Assembly (NCBI RefSeq): GCF_002099195.1
Contig: NZ_NBYX01000015.1
Span: 124,001 to 188,000 of the forward strand
Length of the DNA stretch: 64,000 bases
Direction: 5' to 3'
DNA from: Burkholderia puraquae
GTDB taxonomy: Bacteria > Pseudomonadota > Gammaproteobacteria > Burkholderiales > Burkholderiaceae
The stretch's first letter is position 1. Each line of letters opens with the position of its first letter. The position numbers and the translations under genes were made by a program. Below the pieces are notes generated by a model. It was given only the letters and a program-made list of their open reading frames with translations, made no database searches and was not told where the DNA came from. This document shows, piece by piece, positions 35,009-44,397 of the stretch.

Positions 35009-35521
35009 CTATTTCGTGATCCGGGCAAAGTCGATGCAGGCGATGTGAATCGCGAGAATCATCGCGGACCAGTTCGTCGGTCGGCCATTTCGCACGCTTG
35101 GCCGAAAAATCTCGTCGCCCGGGGTGATGGGCATTCCGCTCATCGCGCATAACCCTGGCCGTCTGGCAAATCCTTTATGCCAATTTTGGTAGCCATAATG
35201 TCCGCCAGCCGAATCCCGCCACGAAAGCACCACCGTGCTGGACGTCGGTTGATCAAGAATGTCGATCGTTGCGCTGCACCTCGATCGATCGCCTGAAGTC
35301 ATTTTTCCACGTGAATCCAGTGCGCAATCCTTGCGCTGCCGGTCGATTCGCGCGCCGTCGCTGCATGCGTTGAGTGAGTGCATCATGTGGCGCCAGCGTT
35401 CTTCCGGTTCGATTGCGTCGGTCGGAATCAACGTTATGCAGCCGATCAGTGAATCGTCGCTTCTTTCCAGTTCGCTGGAATCGCCATCGATTGACGAAGC
35501 GACATTTCCCTGATTTCTCAT
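35009..35521 (-). CDS. DUF3331-type protein
   Basis: The 170-residue product has the pattern of DUF3331 proteins: SSTVVLSWRDSAGGHYGYQN, then GLCAMSGMPITPGDEIFRP with a Cys and the CxxSG/GD core, and RPTNWSAMILAIHI at the C-terminus. The family is common in Burkholderia and has no known function. GAGG 7 nt before ATG 35521 favours that start over ATG 35542. It stands alone; the DNA upstream (35543-35687) is strikingly AT-rich. Confidence 0.75.
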   Translation of the reverse strand: MRNQGNVASSIDGDSSELERSDDSLIGCITLIPTDAIEPEERWRHMMHSLNACSDGARIDRQRKDCALDSRGKMTSGDRSRCSATIDILDQPTSSTVVLSWRDSAGGHYGYQNWHKGFARRPGLCAMSGMPITPGDEIFRPSVRNGRPTNWSAMILAIHIACIDFARITK

Positions 35522-35687
35522 TTCGTACCTCGCTGCGCGCATGCAGTTGATCAGATCTCTGGAAAAAAAATGTTTTCCGGTAATTAAGTCAAAAATCCAA
35601 TTTTTATCTTGATTAAGGAAACAACCCGATTAAAAAACAAAGGAATCGCAGCGCGGCCGCAGGCGTGCGATGAGCGTCGGCCTGCTG

Positions 35688-35948
35688 CTATAAGCCCGTT
35701 CTGCGCGCCAGTCTGACGAGGTCGACGATCGTCGCGACCAGCGCGGCCAGCAAGACGGCCGCAAGCATCAGATAGCTCGGCGTCTCCCGGATCACAACCG
35801 CGATCGGGTTGTCGGTCGCAGGAGACGAAACGGCCAGGATCAGGCCGTAGGCGACGAACCATCCGGTCGCGATCGTCAGCACGACAGCGACCGTCAGGAG
35901 GCCGACGATCCGCACCACGCGCCGCCGCGATCCTGGGCGTGCGTTCAC
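35688..35948 (-). CDS. Small two-helix membrane protein
   Basis: From GTG 35948 the protein has 86 residues: a basic start (ARPGSRRR), a TM helix (IVGLLTVAVVLTIATGWFVAYGLIL), a loop with SSPATDNPIAVVIRET, and a second TM helix (YLMLAAVLLAALVATIVDLV). The GTG overlaps the response-regulator stop (GTGA), so it is the last, translationally coupled gene of the efflux operon. It resembles small accessory proteins of the inner membrane, but no family was recognised. A role in the RND system is only positional. Confidence 0.65.
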   Translation of the reverse strand: MNARPGSRRRVVRIVGLLTVAVVLTIATGWFVAYGLILAVSSPATDNPIAVVIRETPSYLMLAAVLLAALVATIVDLVRLARRTGL

Positions 35949-36634
35949 TGGGTGCTGCGCAGCCGGTAGCCGACCCCGCGCATCACCTCCGGCATCCCGG
36001 ACGCGCCCGCGCATTCGAGCTTCTTGCGCAGCCGGCTGATATGGCTGTCGACGGTACGCTCCAGCGCATCGACGTCGGCGAGGCAGGCGTCGATCAGTTC
36101 GCTGCGCGTGAACACGCGGTTCGGCGAGCCGGCCAGGTGCGTGAGCAGCCGGAATTCGGTCAGCGTCAGCGAGACGCTGGTTTCCCCTGCATCCGTGCGG
36201 ACCGTGGTCAGATAGCTTTGCGTGTCGATTTCAAGGTTGCCGATCTTGATGAAGCGCCCGGACGTGGCCGTTTCGATGCGACGCAGGATCGCGCGGATGC
36301 GCGCGACCACCTCGGCCGGATTGAACGGCTTCGTGATGTAGTCGTCCGCGCCGAAACGCAGCCCCTGCAAGCGATCGATCTCGCGGTCGAGCGCCGTGAT
36401 GATGACGATCGGCGTGTCGCTGCGGCGGCGCAGTTCGACCAGGACTTCCCAGCCGTCCTTCTTCGGCATCCTGACGTCGAGGAGGATCAGGTCGGGCTTC
36501 AGCACGGGCTGCACGTCGAGCACGGCCTGGCCGTGACCGACGCGGTAGGTGCGAAAGCCGTCGTGGGCGAGGTACGCGTCGAGTATGTCGGCGATCTCCG
36601 GATCGTCTTCGGCTATGAGTATCAGAGGGTTCAT
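35945..36634 (-). CDS. OmpR-type response regulator of the RND efflux operon (BaeR-like)
   Basis: The protein (229 residues from ATG 36634) has the receiver pocket ED (9-10), Asp53 (LILLDVRMP) and Lys102 (YITKPF), and the winged-helix domain with LTLTEFRLLTHLAGSPNRVF and RTVDSHISRLRKKLE. It lies downstream of the outer-membrane factor (112 bp), while its likely kinase is the first regulator of the same locus (42950-44089), so the pair is split by the pump genes. In-frame GTG 36643 is a possible earlier start. Probably activates the efflux operon, as BaeR does; the signal is unknown. Confidence 0.9.
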   Translation of the reverse strand: MNPLILIAEDDPEIADILDAYLAHDGFRTYRVGHGQAVLDVQPVLKPDLILLDVRMPKKDGWEVLVELRRRSDTPIVIITALDREIDRLQGLRFGADDYITKPFNPAEVVARIRAILRRIETATSGRFIKIGNLEIDTQSYLTTVRTDAGETSVSLTLTEFRLLTHLAGSPNRVFTRSELIDACLADVDALERTVDSHISRLRKKLECAGASGMPEVMRGVGYRLRSTQ

Positions 36635-36746
36635 CGGGTTCACTGGAAGTGAGCGTGACCTTGGGCGGGCCGGCGGCGCGGCACGTGCGCCGCCGGACTT
36701 CACCGTGCTTTCAGTCGTCGCGAACGGATTGGCGACGGCCCATTGC

Positions 36747-38189
36747 TCAGTTTTTTGCCACGCTGTTGGCGGGAGGCACGTCGGTGTCGGTCAGCCCGCC
36801 ACCGAGCGCCTTGTAGAGCGCGACCGCGTTGTCCAGTTCGGCGTTGCGCAGATCCAGCAACGCCTGGCGCGCGGCATACAGCTGTCGCTGCGAGTCGAGC
36901 AGTTCCAGCCGATCCTCGATGCCGGCGCGATAGCGCAGGTTCACGAGATCGGTGCGGCGTTCGGCGCTCTTGACGACCTTGGCCTGCGCGTCGATCTGGC
37001 GGCTGAAGGTCTCGCGCCCGGCGAGCCCGTCGGCCACTTCGCGGAACGCGGTCTGGATCGAGCGTTCGTACTCGACGACCGCGCTGGACTTGCGCACCTC
37101 CGCGAGATTCAGCTCGGAACGCAGCCGGCCGCCCTGGAAGATCGGCAGCGTGACCTGCGGTGCGAAGCTCCACACGCGCTGGCCGCCGTCGAACAGGCTG
37201 CCCAGCCCCGGGCTGAGGAAGCCGATCGAAGAAGTCAGCGACAGGCGCGGGAAGAATGCCGCGCGCGCCGCGCCGATGTCGGCGTTGGCGGCGACGAGAT
37301 TCTGCTCGGCCTGCTGGATGTCCGGCCGGCGGTACAGCAATTCCGACGGCAGTCCGGCCGGCAGTTGAGTCATCACCGGCTGGCGCTCCAGCGACAGCGG
37401 ATCGGGCAGGGTCTTCGGCAGGTCGGTGCCGACCAGCAGCCGCAGCGCATTGCCCGCCTGCTCGACGGCGCGCGAACGCGCCTCGAGATCGGCGCTGGCG
37501 CTCGCGACCTGGCCTTCGGCCTGCGCGATGTCGACGCCGCTCGCCTGGTCGGCGAGCTTGAGGCGGCGCGCGAGGTCGAGCGACTGGCGCCAGTCGTTCA
37601 GCGTGCGTTCGGACAGCGCGCGCTGCTCTTGCGCGAGACGCTCGGTGAAATACGCGTTGGCCACGGAGCCGACGAGCGTGATCTGCACCGCCCGGCGGCC
37701 GTGATCGGTCGCGAGGTAGCGCGCGAACGCCGCATCGGACAGCGACTTCACGCGGCCGAACAGGTCGATCTCGAATGCGCTGAGACCGACGTTCACGCCG
37801 TACTGGTTCTGCGTGTTTTCGAGCAGCGGCGGGTTCGATTGCGAGTCGGCGGCCGTGCGCTGGCGCGTGAAGCTCGCGCCGGCGCCGATCGACGGCAGGC
37901 GCGCGGAACGCTGGATGCCGTACTGCGCTTCGGCGGCCTGGACGTTCAGCGCGGCCAGGCGCAGGTCGCGGTTGTTCTCGAGCGCGAGCTCGATCAGGCG
38001 CTGCAGGCGACGGTCGCCGAACATCGTGCGCCAGCCGAGATCGGCCGCGTTCGCTTGCGGGCCGGCCGCGGCAGCGGTGGTATAGGCGGTCGGCACCGGC
38101 ATCTCGGGCCTGACCAGCTTCGGCGCCATCGAGCACGCCGACAGCGCGAGCGCGGCGGAAACCGCAGCGGAAAGAATGAGTAATCGCAT
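36747..38189 (-). CDS. Outer-membrane factor of RND efflux pump (OprM-like)
   Basis: A 480-residue lipoprotein of the NodT/OprM family: lipobox ALSAC (Cys19), and two outer-membrane efflux repeats with GWRTMFGDRRLQRLIELAL, LPSELLYRRPDIQQAEQNL and FFPRLSLTSSIGF. It forms the trimeric channel that connects the RND pump to the outside. It begins 4 bp after the pump stop, in the order adaptor-pump-channel. Confidence 0.95.
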   Translation of the reverse strand: MRLLILSAAVSAALALSACSMAPKLVRPEMPVPTAYTTAAAAGPQANAADLGWRTMFGDRRLQRLIELALENNRDLRLAALNVQAAEAQYGIQRSARLPSIGAGASFTRQRTAADSQSNPPLLENTQNQYGVNVGLSAFEIDLFGRVKSLSDAAFARYLATDHGRRAVQITLVGSVANAYFTERLAQEQRALSERTLNDWRQSLDLARRLKLADQASGVDIAQAEGQVASASADLEARSRAVEQAGNALRLLVGTDLPKTLPDPLSLERQPVMTQLPAGLPSELLYRRPDIQQAEQNLVAANADIGAARAAFFPRLSLTSSIGFLSPGLGSLFDGGQRVWSFAPQVTLPIFQGGRLRSELNLAEVRKSSAVVEYERSIQTAFREVADGLAGRETFSRQIDAQAKVVKSAERRTDLVNLRYRAGIEDRLELLDSQRQLYAARQALLDLRNAELDNAVALYKALGGGLTDTDVPPANSVAKN

Positions 38190-38193
38190 GGCA

Positions 38194-41100
38194 TCAACCT
38201 TCTTGTTCGGGGGTCACGGTGGCGCGCTTCTTGCCGGATGCGAGCCATGCCGAGATGCGTTCCTGGATGCTCATCACGAACACGAAGAAAACCGGAACGA
38301 AGAAAATGGCCAGCACGGTGGCGGTGATCATGCCGCCCAGCACGCCGGTGCCGATCGCGTGCTGCGTCTCGGAGCTGGCGCCGGAGGCGATGACGAGTGG
38401 CACCACGCCGAGCCCGAACGCGAGCGACGTCATCAGGATCGGGCGCAGGCGCAGCTTGGACGCCTGCACGGCAGCCTCGATCAGCCCCTTGCCTTCCTCG
38501 CGCAGCTGTTTCGCGAACTCCACGATCAGGATCGCGTTCTTCGCCGACAGGCCGATCACGGTGATCATCCCGACCTTGAAGAACACGTCGTTCGGCAGCC
38601 CGCGGAGCATCACCGCGGCGAGTGCGCCGATCAGGCCGAGCGGCACCACCAGCATCACCGACAACGGAATCGCCCAGCTCTCGTAGAGCGCCGCGAGCAC
38701 GAGGAACACGACGACCATCGACAACGCCATCAGCATCGGCGCCTGCGAAGCCGACTCACGCTCCTGCAGCGACTGGCCGGTCCACGCCACCGTGAAGCCC
38801 GGCGGCAACTGCGCGGCCAGACGCTCCATCTCGGCCATTGCCGCGCCGCTGGAGTAGCCGGGGGCCGAACCGCCGGAGATACGCGCGGACGGATAACCCT
38901 GGAAGCGCACCATCTGGAGCGGGGCTTCCGACCAGACCGGACGCACCACTTCGGACAGCGGCACCATGCCGCCGGTCGCGTTGCGCACGTAGAGCTTCAT
39001 CACGTTCTCGATCTGCATGCGTGCCGGCGCATCGGCCTGGATGATCACCTGCTGCATGCGGCCCGCGTTCGGGAAGTCGTTCACGTAGGTCGAACCCATC
39101 GCGGCCGACAGCGTGTCGCTGATGGTCGTGAACGACACGCCCAGCGCTTCGGCCTTCTCGCGGTCGATGTCCAGCCGCACGCTCGTGCCGGCCGGCAGGC
39201 TGTCCGGATAGACGCCGGTCACCACCTTGCTTTGCGCGGCCAGTTCGAGCAGCTTGGTTTCGGCCGCCTTGAGCGCTGCGTAGCCCTGGTTGGCGCGATC
39301 CTGCAGGCGCATCGTGAAGCCCGAGCTGGTACCCAGCCCGTCGATTGCCGGCGGCAACAGGCTCATGACCGTACCTTCGGTCACGCCGCCCATCGCGGCC
39401 TGCGCGTGCATGGCTTCTTCCAGCGTGGACGAACCTTCGCGCTTGTCCCAGTCCTTGAGCACCGCGTAGTTCAGTGCCGCGTTGGAGCCGAGGCCGGAGA
39501 AGCCGTAGCCGATGATGGAGATGCTCGACTGGATCGCCGGACGCGACGCGAGATGCTTCTCGAGGGTCTTGACCACGTCACCCGTGCGCTCGACGGTCGA
39601 ATCCGCCGGGAGCAGGAAGCCGGTCATGAAGTAGCCCTGGTCCTCCTCGGGCAGGAACGACGACGGCAGCATGCGGAAGCCGAACACCAGCGCAGCGGAA
39701 ATCGCGACGAACAGCAGCATCACGCGGCCCGTGCGGCCGACCAGCCGGCCGACGCGCGTCTCGTACCATTGCGTGAGGCGGTCGAAGCGGCGGTTGAACC
39801 AGCCGAAGAAGCCGCGCTTCTCGTGGTGGCCGTGCTCGACCGGCTTGAGCATCGTTGCGCACAGGGCCGGCGTCAGCGTCAGCGCGAGCAGGGCCGAGAA
39901 CATGATCGACACGGCCATCGACAGCGTGAACTGCTGATAGATCACGCCGACCGAGCCGCTCGACATTGCCATCGGCAGGAACACGGCCGTCAGCACCAGC
40001 GTGATGCCGATGATCGCGCCGGTGATTTCCTTCATGGCCTTGATCGTCGCGTCCTTCGGCGACAGGCCTTCTTCCACCATCAGGCGTTCGACGTTCTCCA
40101 CGACGACGATCGCATCGTCGACGATGATGCCGATCGCGAGCACCATGCCGAACATCGTCAGCACGTTGATCGAGAAGCCCGTCATCAGCATGACCGTGAA
40201 GGTGCCGAGCATCGCCACCGGCGCGACGATCGCCGGGATCAGCGTGTAGCGCACGTTCTGCAGGAACAGGTACATCACCAGGAACACGAGCACCATCGCT
40301 TCGAGCAGCGTGTGAACCACCTTCTCGATCGAGATCTTCACGAACGGCGCGGTATCGAACGGGATCGAGTAGGTCATGCCGGCCGGCATGGTCTTGGCGA
40401 TCATGTCCAGTTGCTCGCGCACGGCCTCCGCGGTCTTCACCGCATTGGCGCCGGGCGCCAGCTGCACGCCCGCGAAGGTGGCGGGCTTGCCATTCTCGCT
40501 GTTGACGAAGGTGAACGCCTGCGGGCCGAGTTCGACCCGCGCGACATCGCCGAGCACGACCTTCGAGCCGTTCGCATTCGCGCGCAGCACGATCTTCGCG
40601 AACTGCTCCGGCGACGTGAGCTGGCCTTGCGCGGTGAGCGGTACCGTCACGCGCTGGCCGGGCCGCGCGGGCGCCGCACCGAGGCTGCCCGGGGCGATCT
40701 GCACGTTCTGCTGGCTGACGGCCGTGGTCAGGTCGTTCATCGACAGGCCGTAGGTGATCAGCTTCTGCGGATCGACCCAGATGCGCATTGCCTGTTCGGA
40801 GCCGAACAGCTGCACCTTGCCGACGCCTTCGACACGCCGCAGATCCTCGACGACGTTGCGCGCCATGTAGTCGGCGAGTGCGTTTTCGTCGTAGCGGCCG
40901 CTTTCCGACTTGAGGCCGACGAACAACAGGAAGCCCGTGGCGGCCGACTGCACGATCACGCCGTTTTGCCGCACGACCGGCGGCAGGCGCGGCTCGACCG
41001 ACTTGAGCTTGTTCTGCACTTCGACCTGCGCCATCGCCGAATCGGTGCCGGGCTTGAAGGTCGCGGTGATCTGCGCCTGGCCGGAGGTATCCGCCGACGA

Positions 41101-41337
41101 TTCGAAGTACAGCAGGTTCCGCACACCGGAGAGCTCGCGCTCGATGAGGCTCAGCACGCTGTCGCTCATCGTCTGCGGCGTGGCGCCCGGGTAGGTGGCG
41201 GTAATGGTGACGGTCGGCGGCGCGACCGACGGATAGCGCGCAACCGGCAGTTCGGGGATGGCGATCAGGCCCAGCAGGATGATGAAGAGGGCGATCACCC
41301 ACGCGAAGACCGGGCGCCGGATGAAGAATTGGGACAT
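38194..41337 (-). CDS. RND multidrug efflux transporter (HAE1 family)
   Basis: The 1,047-residue inner-membrane pump has the HAE1 layout of 12 TM helices and two large periplasmic loops. The start FFIRRPVFAWVIAL and the motif GIIVDDAIVVVENVERL (helix 4, with the paired Asp of the proton relay) are diagnostic; the second half has AIGTGVLGGMITATVLAIFF. It exports hydrophobic and amphiphilic drugs in exchange for protons, through the adaptor and channel encoded on either side. 20 bp separate it from the adaptor gene. Confidence 0.97.
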   Translation of the reverse strand: MSQFFIRRPVFAWVIALFIILLGLIAIPELPVARYPSVAPPTVTITATYPGATPQTMSDSVLSLIERELSGVRNLLYFESSADTSGQAQITATFKPGTDSAMAQVEVQNKLKSVEPRLPPVVRQNGVIVQSAATGFLLFVGLKSESGRYDENALADYMARNVVEDLRRVEGVGKVQLFGSEQAMRIWVDPQKLITYGLSMNDLTTAVSQQNVQIAPGSLGAAPARPGQRVTVPLTAQGQLTSPEQFAKIVLRANANGSKVVLGDVARVELGPQAFTFVNSENGKPATFAGVQLAPGANAVKTAEAVREQLDMIAKTMPAGMTYSIPFDTAPFVKISIEKVVHTLLEAMVLVFLVMYLFLQNVRYTLIPAIVAPVAMLGTFTVMLMTGFSINVLTMFGMVLAIGIIVDDAIVVVENVERLMVEEGLSPKDATIKAMKEITGAIIGITLVLTAVFLPMAMSSGSVGVIYQQFTLSMAVSIMFSALLALTLTPALCATMLKPVEHGHHEKRGFFGWFNRRFDRLTQWYETRVGRLVGRTGRVMLLFVAISAALVFGFRMLPSSFLPEEDQGYFMTGFLLPADSTVERTGDVVKTLEKHLASRPAIQSSISIIGYGFSGLGSNAALNYAVLKDWDKREGSSTLEEAMHAQAAMGGVTEGTVMSLLPPAIDGLGTSSGFTMRLQDRANQGYAALKAAETKLLELAAQSKVVTGVYPDSLPAGTSVRLDIDREKAEALGVSFTTISDTLSAAMGSTYVNDFPNAGRMQQVIIQADAPARMQIENVMKLYVRNATGGMVPLSEVVRPVWSEAPLQMVRFQGYPSARISGGSAPGYSSGAAMAEMERLAAQLPPGFTVAWTGQSLQERESASQAPMLMALSMVVVFLVLAALYESWAIPLSVMLVVPLGLIGALAAVMLRGLPNDVFFKVGMITVIGLSAKNAILIVEFAKQLREEGKGLIEAAVQASKLRLRPILMTSLAFGLGVVPLVIASGASSETQHAIGTGVLGGMITATVLAIFFVPVFFVFVMSIQERISAWLASGKKRATVTPEQEG

Positions 41338-41357
41338 GACTGGAGACTCCCCGTGAC

Positions 41358-42515
41358 TCAGTGCGAGGAAGCGGTCTTGACCGCTTCAGGCGCCTTCCAT
41401 TCAGTCGCCGTCACGGTCGCGCCGTCGCTCAGGCGCTCCATGCCTTCGACGACGACCTTCTGGCCCGCCTGCAGGCCCGACTTGATGCGGTAGCTGCGGT
41501 TCGTCAGCTCGCCCACTTCGACGGCCTTCAGATGCGCCTGGCTCTTCGCGTCGAGCACCCAGACCTGCGGCTTGCCGCCCGCGCGGATGATCGCCTGTTG
41601 CGGCACGGTCAGTGCGTTGTCGTAGTGCCCACGCGGGATGCGGGCTCGCACGTACATGCCCGGCAGCAGCTCGCGCTTCGGGTTGTCGACCAGCACGCGC
41701 AGCAGCACGTCGCCGGTGCCCGGGTCGACGTTGACGCCCGAGAACAGCATGCGGCCCTTCACGTCGTAGCGCGAGTCGTCGTCGCGCAGCACGTCGACCG
41801 GCAGCCCGTTGCCCGCGGTGTCCGGCTGCGCCGTGAGCGCGCCGCGCAGCGATTCGAGCGACGCGGCCGGCTGGCGCACGTCCACGTAGACCTGGTCGAT
41901 CTGCTGGATGCGTGCCATCGGCTGGCTGTCGCTGCTCGCGACCAGCGCACCCTCGGTCACGAGCGCCTGGTCGATGCGGCCGGTGATCGGCGCTTCGACG
42001 GTCGCGAACTTCAGGTCGAGCTGGCGTCGTGCGAGCGTCGCGCGAGCCTGCGCGACGTCGGCGGCAGCCTGGTCGCGTTGCGACGCCGAGTCGTCGTAGA
42101 CCTGACGGCTGATCGCGTCGGCCTCGACCAGCGGCTTGAGCCGGGTGGTCTGCACCTTGGCGCGTTCGAGCGCGGCTTCCGCGCGTTGCAGGGCCGCTGC
42201 GGCCGTGTCCATGTCGGCCTTGAACGGCGCCGGGTTGATCTGGAACAGCGGCTGGCCGGCACGCACTTCCGTGCCTTGTTCGAACAGCCGTCGCTGCACG
42301 ATGCCGCTGACCTGCGGCCGGATCTCGGCGATCCGGACGGCCGCGACGCGGCCCGGCAGGTCTTCGGTCAGGTCGAGCGGCGAACCGGCGAGCGTCATCG
42401 CTGCGACCGGGGTGGCCGGCGCGGCGGCCTGCTGTTCGGCGGGCCCGCAGCCCGCCAGCATCGCCGCCACCAGCGCGCACACGGCGCTGTAGCAGCATCG
42501 TTTCTGGTTCTTCAT
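41358..42515 (-). CDS. RND periplasmic adaptor (membrane fusion protein)
   Basis: From ATG 42515 (GGAG 6 nt upstream) the protein has 385 residues and is a lipoprotein (lipobox MLAGC, Cys23). It has the adaptor elements in order: beta-barrel/lipoyl segment with GRVAAVRIAEIRPQVSGIV and QGTEVRAGQPLFQINP, an alpha-hairpin (about 90-160), the second lipoyl half with EAPITGRIDQALVTEGALV, and a C-terminal beta domain. It is first in the pump operon; the kinase ends 434 bp upstream. Confidence 0.95.
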   Translation of the reverse strand: MKNQKRCCYSAVCALVAAMLAGCGPAEQQAAAPATPVAAMTLAGSPLDLTEDLPGRVAAVRIAEIRPQVSGIVQRRLFEQGTEVRAGQPLFQINPAPFKADMDTAAAALQRAEAALERAKVQTTRLKPLVEADAISRQVYDDSASQRDQAAADVAQARATLARRQLDLKFATVEAPITGRIDQALVTEGALVASSDSQPMARIQQIDQVYVDVRQPAASLESLRGALTAQPDTAGNGLPVDVLRDDDSRYDVKGRMLFSGVNVDPGTGDVLLRVLVDNPKRELLPGMYVRARIPRGHYDNALTVPQQAIIRAGGKPQVWVLDAKSQAHLKAVEVGELTNRSYRIKSGLQAGQKVVVEGMERLSDGATVTATEWKAPEAVKTASSH

Positions 42516-42949
42516 GTGGACTCCTTGGGACGCAGGCACCCAATGGCCCGCATTTTCGGTTCGCAGTGTGCGTGCGCCCGATGGAGTTTTTTGTGCGAAA
42601 AGATGGAGGTTTGATGGAGGGCGCGAAAGAATCGCGGGAGGGGGATGCGGAGGCGGGTGGCGCCCGAAGATGACGGACTCCGAGGTGGCTCGGCGGTATC
42701 CGGAAGCGCGATGGGCGGCGCGGAAATCCCGGATCGCCACAATCGTCTGACGAAATCCCGATTGCCGTGCGTGCCATCGGGATGCCCGGCCGTGCGCTCG
42801 GGGCTGCTATCGCGAGGTTCGCGTTGGAGCGGGCGGCGGGCGCATTGCGCGGGCCACGCGCACCTCCCGTTCAGCGGTGGAGGGCGCGTGCGCCGCGCTG
42901 CGAGGCGGCAGGCCGGCGCAACGGGCGCGTCGGCCGCGCGCCGAACGGT
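42516..42949. other. Promoter region of the RND operon
   Basis: This 434-bp gap should carry the pump promoter. Open frames run through it on both strands but lack domains. No BaeR- or MarA-type box was recognised with confidence. Confidence 0.45.
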
Positions 42950-44089
42950 TCAGCGCGGATCGGTATCGGCGGTGCCCCGGGTGGTGGACGCCGCGTCCTT
43001 CCGGTTCGGCGTCGCGATGCGCTGCGATGCGGGGCTGCTGGGCCAGCGCAACTCGAACGCCGTGCCGCCGCACGCCGTCGGGCGGCAGGACGCCTCGCCG
43101 TCGTGCGCCTGCGCGATGGCCGCGACCACGGCCAGCCCCAGGCCGCTGCCGCCTTTCTGGCTGGAATGCGTATCGTCCACGCGCCGGAATGCATCGAAAA
43201 TCTGGGCCGCGCAATCGGCCGGAATGCCCGGCCCCTCGTCTTCGACCTGCAAGTGACACGTACCGTTTTCGACGCGCGTGCGAATGCGTATCGCGCCGGG
43301 CACCGCATAGCGCCGCGCATTCTCCAGCAGCGCGAGCAGCGCCTGACGCATCCGGAACGGGTCGCAGTGTACGGGCCGCGTATCGAGATCGAGCACCATG
43401 TGTTGACCGGCCGCGGCCAGCGAATCCTCGAACATCTCGACGGCTGCCTTGACGTGTGCGGCCAGGTCGGTCTCCTGGATGCTGACGCTCAGATGCCCGC
43501 TTTCGGCGAGGCTGATCACGCGGAGATCCTCGATCAGGCGCGTCAGTCCTTCCGCCTGGGTCAGCAGGTTCCGGAACAGCGCCTCGCCCGGCTGGAAGAC
43601 ACCTTCCGCCAGCCCCTGCAACCGCCCGCGCAGGACCGTGACCGGCGTACGCAGTTCGTGAGCGATCGCGGCATTCCAGAATGCCTGTTCGTCCGTCATG
43701 CGCTGCAGCTGGGCCGCGAGCGCATTGAAGTCGTCCGCGATCAGTGCGGCTTCGCGAATCGATCGATCGCCGGCGACGGCGCGTGCGGTCAGGTCGCCCT
43801 TGGCGACACGGCGAATGCTGTCCGCGACGGAGTTGAGCGGCACCAGAATGCGATGCGCGAGCCGGGTCGACACGACGATCGCGAGTATCAGGCCGAGCAG
43901 GAGCGTGATGCCCAGGCATACCAACTCGGGGTTCGACGGAATCCAGCTCGCCTGGTTGCAAAACGCGCTCCAGTGCCGGAGCATCACGTAGTAGAACGCA
44001 TAGACCATCAGCACGACGATCAGCATGATGCCGAGCGCCAGCTCCGCCATCGACACTGCAATCTTGCGGCCCAGCCCTCCGAGCTTCAT
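42950..44089 (-). CDS. Sensor histidine kinase (BaeS-like)
   Basis: The 379-residue kinase has TM1 (17-36), a short periplasmic loop (about 37-55), TM2 (57-74), a HAMP domain (RILVPLNSVADSIRRVAKGDL) and the H-box AIAHELRTPVTVLRG with phosphoacceptor His144. The N-box is LLALLENARRY, G1 is VEDEGPGIP and G2 GGSGLGLAVV. The tiny sensor loop suggests sensing in or at the membrane. It lies upstream of the pump genes on the same strand and probably pairs with the regulator at 35945-36634. Confidence 0.9.
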   Translation of the reverse strand: MKLGGLGRKIAVSMAELALGIMLIVVLMVYAFYYVMLRHWSAFCNQASWIPSNPELVCLGITLLLGLILAIVVSTRLAHRILVPLNSVADSIRRVAKGDLTARAVAGDRSIREAALIADDFNALAAQLQRMTDEQAFWNAAIAHELRTPVTVLRGRLQGLAEGVFQPGEALFRNLLTQAEGLTRLIEDLRVISLAESGHLSVSIQETDLAAHVKAAVEMFEDSLAAAGQHMVLDLDTRPVHCDPFRMRQALLALLENARRYAVPGAIRIRTRVENGTCHLQVEDEGPGIPADCAAQIFDAFRRVDDTHSSQKGGSGLGLAVVAAIAQAHDGEASCRPTACGGTAFELRWPSSPASQRIATPNRKDAASTTRGTADTDPR

Positions 44090-44397
44090 TTCGTGCTCCC
44101 AAGCGTGGCGTTGCGCCGATTCGCGACGGGGACGTTGTGCGGTTTGAGTGCCGTGGCGTCAGGGGAAATACGCGGCCGGGCCGGGTGCGTGGTGCCCGGA
44201 TCAGCGGCGGCCGAAGCGGTGCGGAAAGTGGCGGCGTGCTTCGGTGCGTCGAGCGTACCGGCGGCAGGTGTACCGGAGGTGCCGTGTGGCCCGGGACCGG
44301 AAAGGGGCCCGCTTGTATCAACGGAATCGCTGGCGACCGATAGAGACAGCGGCGTAACAGCTCGATCAGGGCGGGACTGGATGGATTCTTGAGTCAT
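44086..44397 (-). CDS. Small Pro/Thr/Ser-rich protein coupled to the kinase gene
   Basis: A 103-codon ORF (ATG 44397) overlaps the kinase start by 4 bp (ATGA). The predicted product is low-complexity, rich in Pro, Ala, Thr and Ser, without Cys, TM helices or recognised domain. The overlap makes it a plausible leader or coupled gene, but the composition would also fit a non-coding frame. An in-frame ATG at 44430 is an alternative start. Confidence 0.4.
   Translation of the reverse strand: MTQESIQSRPDRAVTPLSLSVASDSVDTSGPLSGPGPHGTSGTPAAGTLDAPKHAATFRTASAAADPGTTHPARPRISPDATALKPHNVPVANRRNATLGSTK

Noticed and set aside
38176..41493. Plus-strand frame of 1,105 codons opposite the RND pump
   Set aside because: Its composition (His/Arg/Asp-rich) is typical of antisense of high-GC membrane-protein genes; the pump on the other strand is unmistakable.
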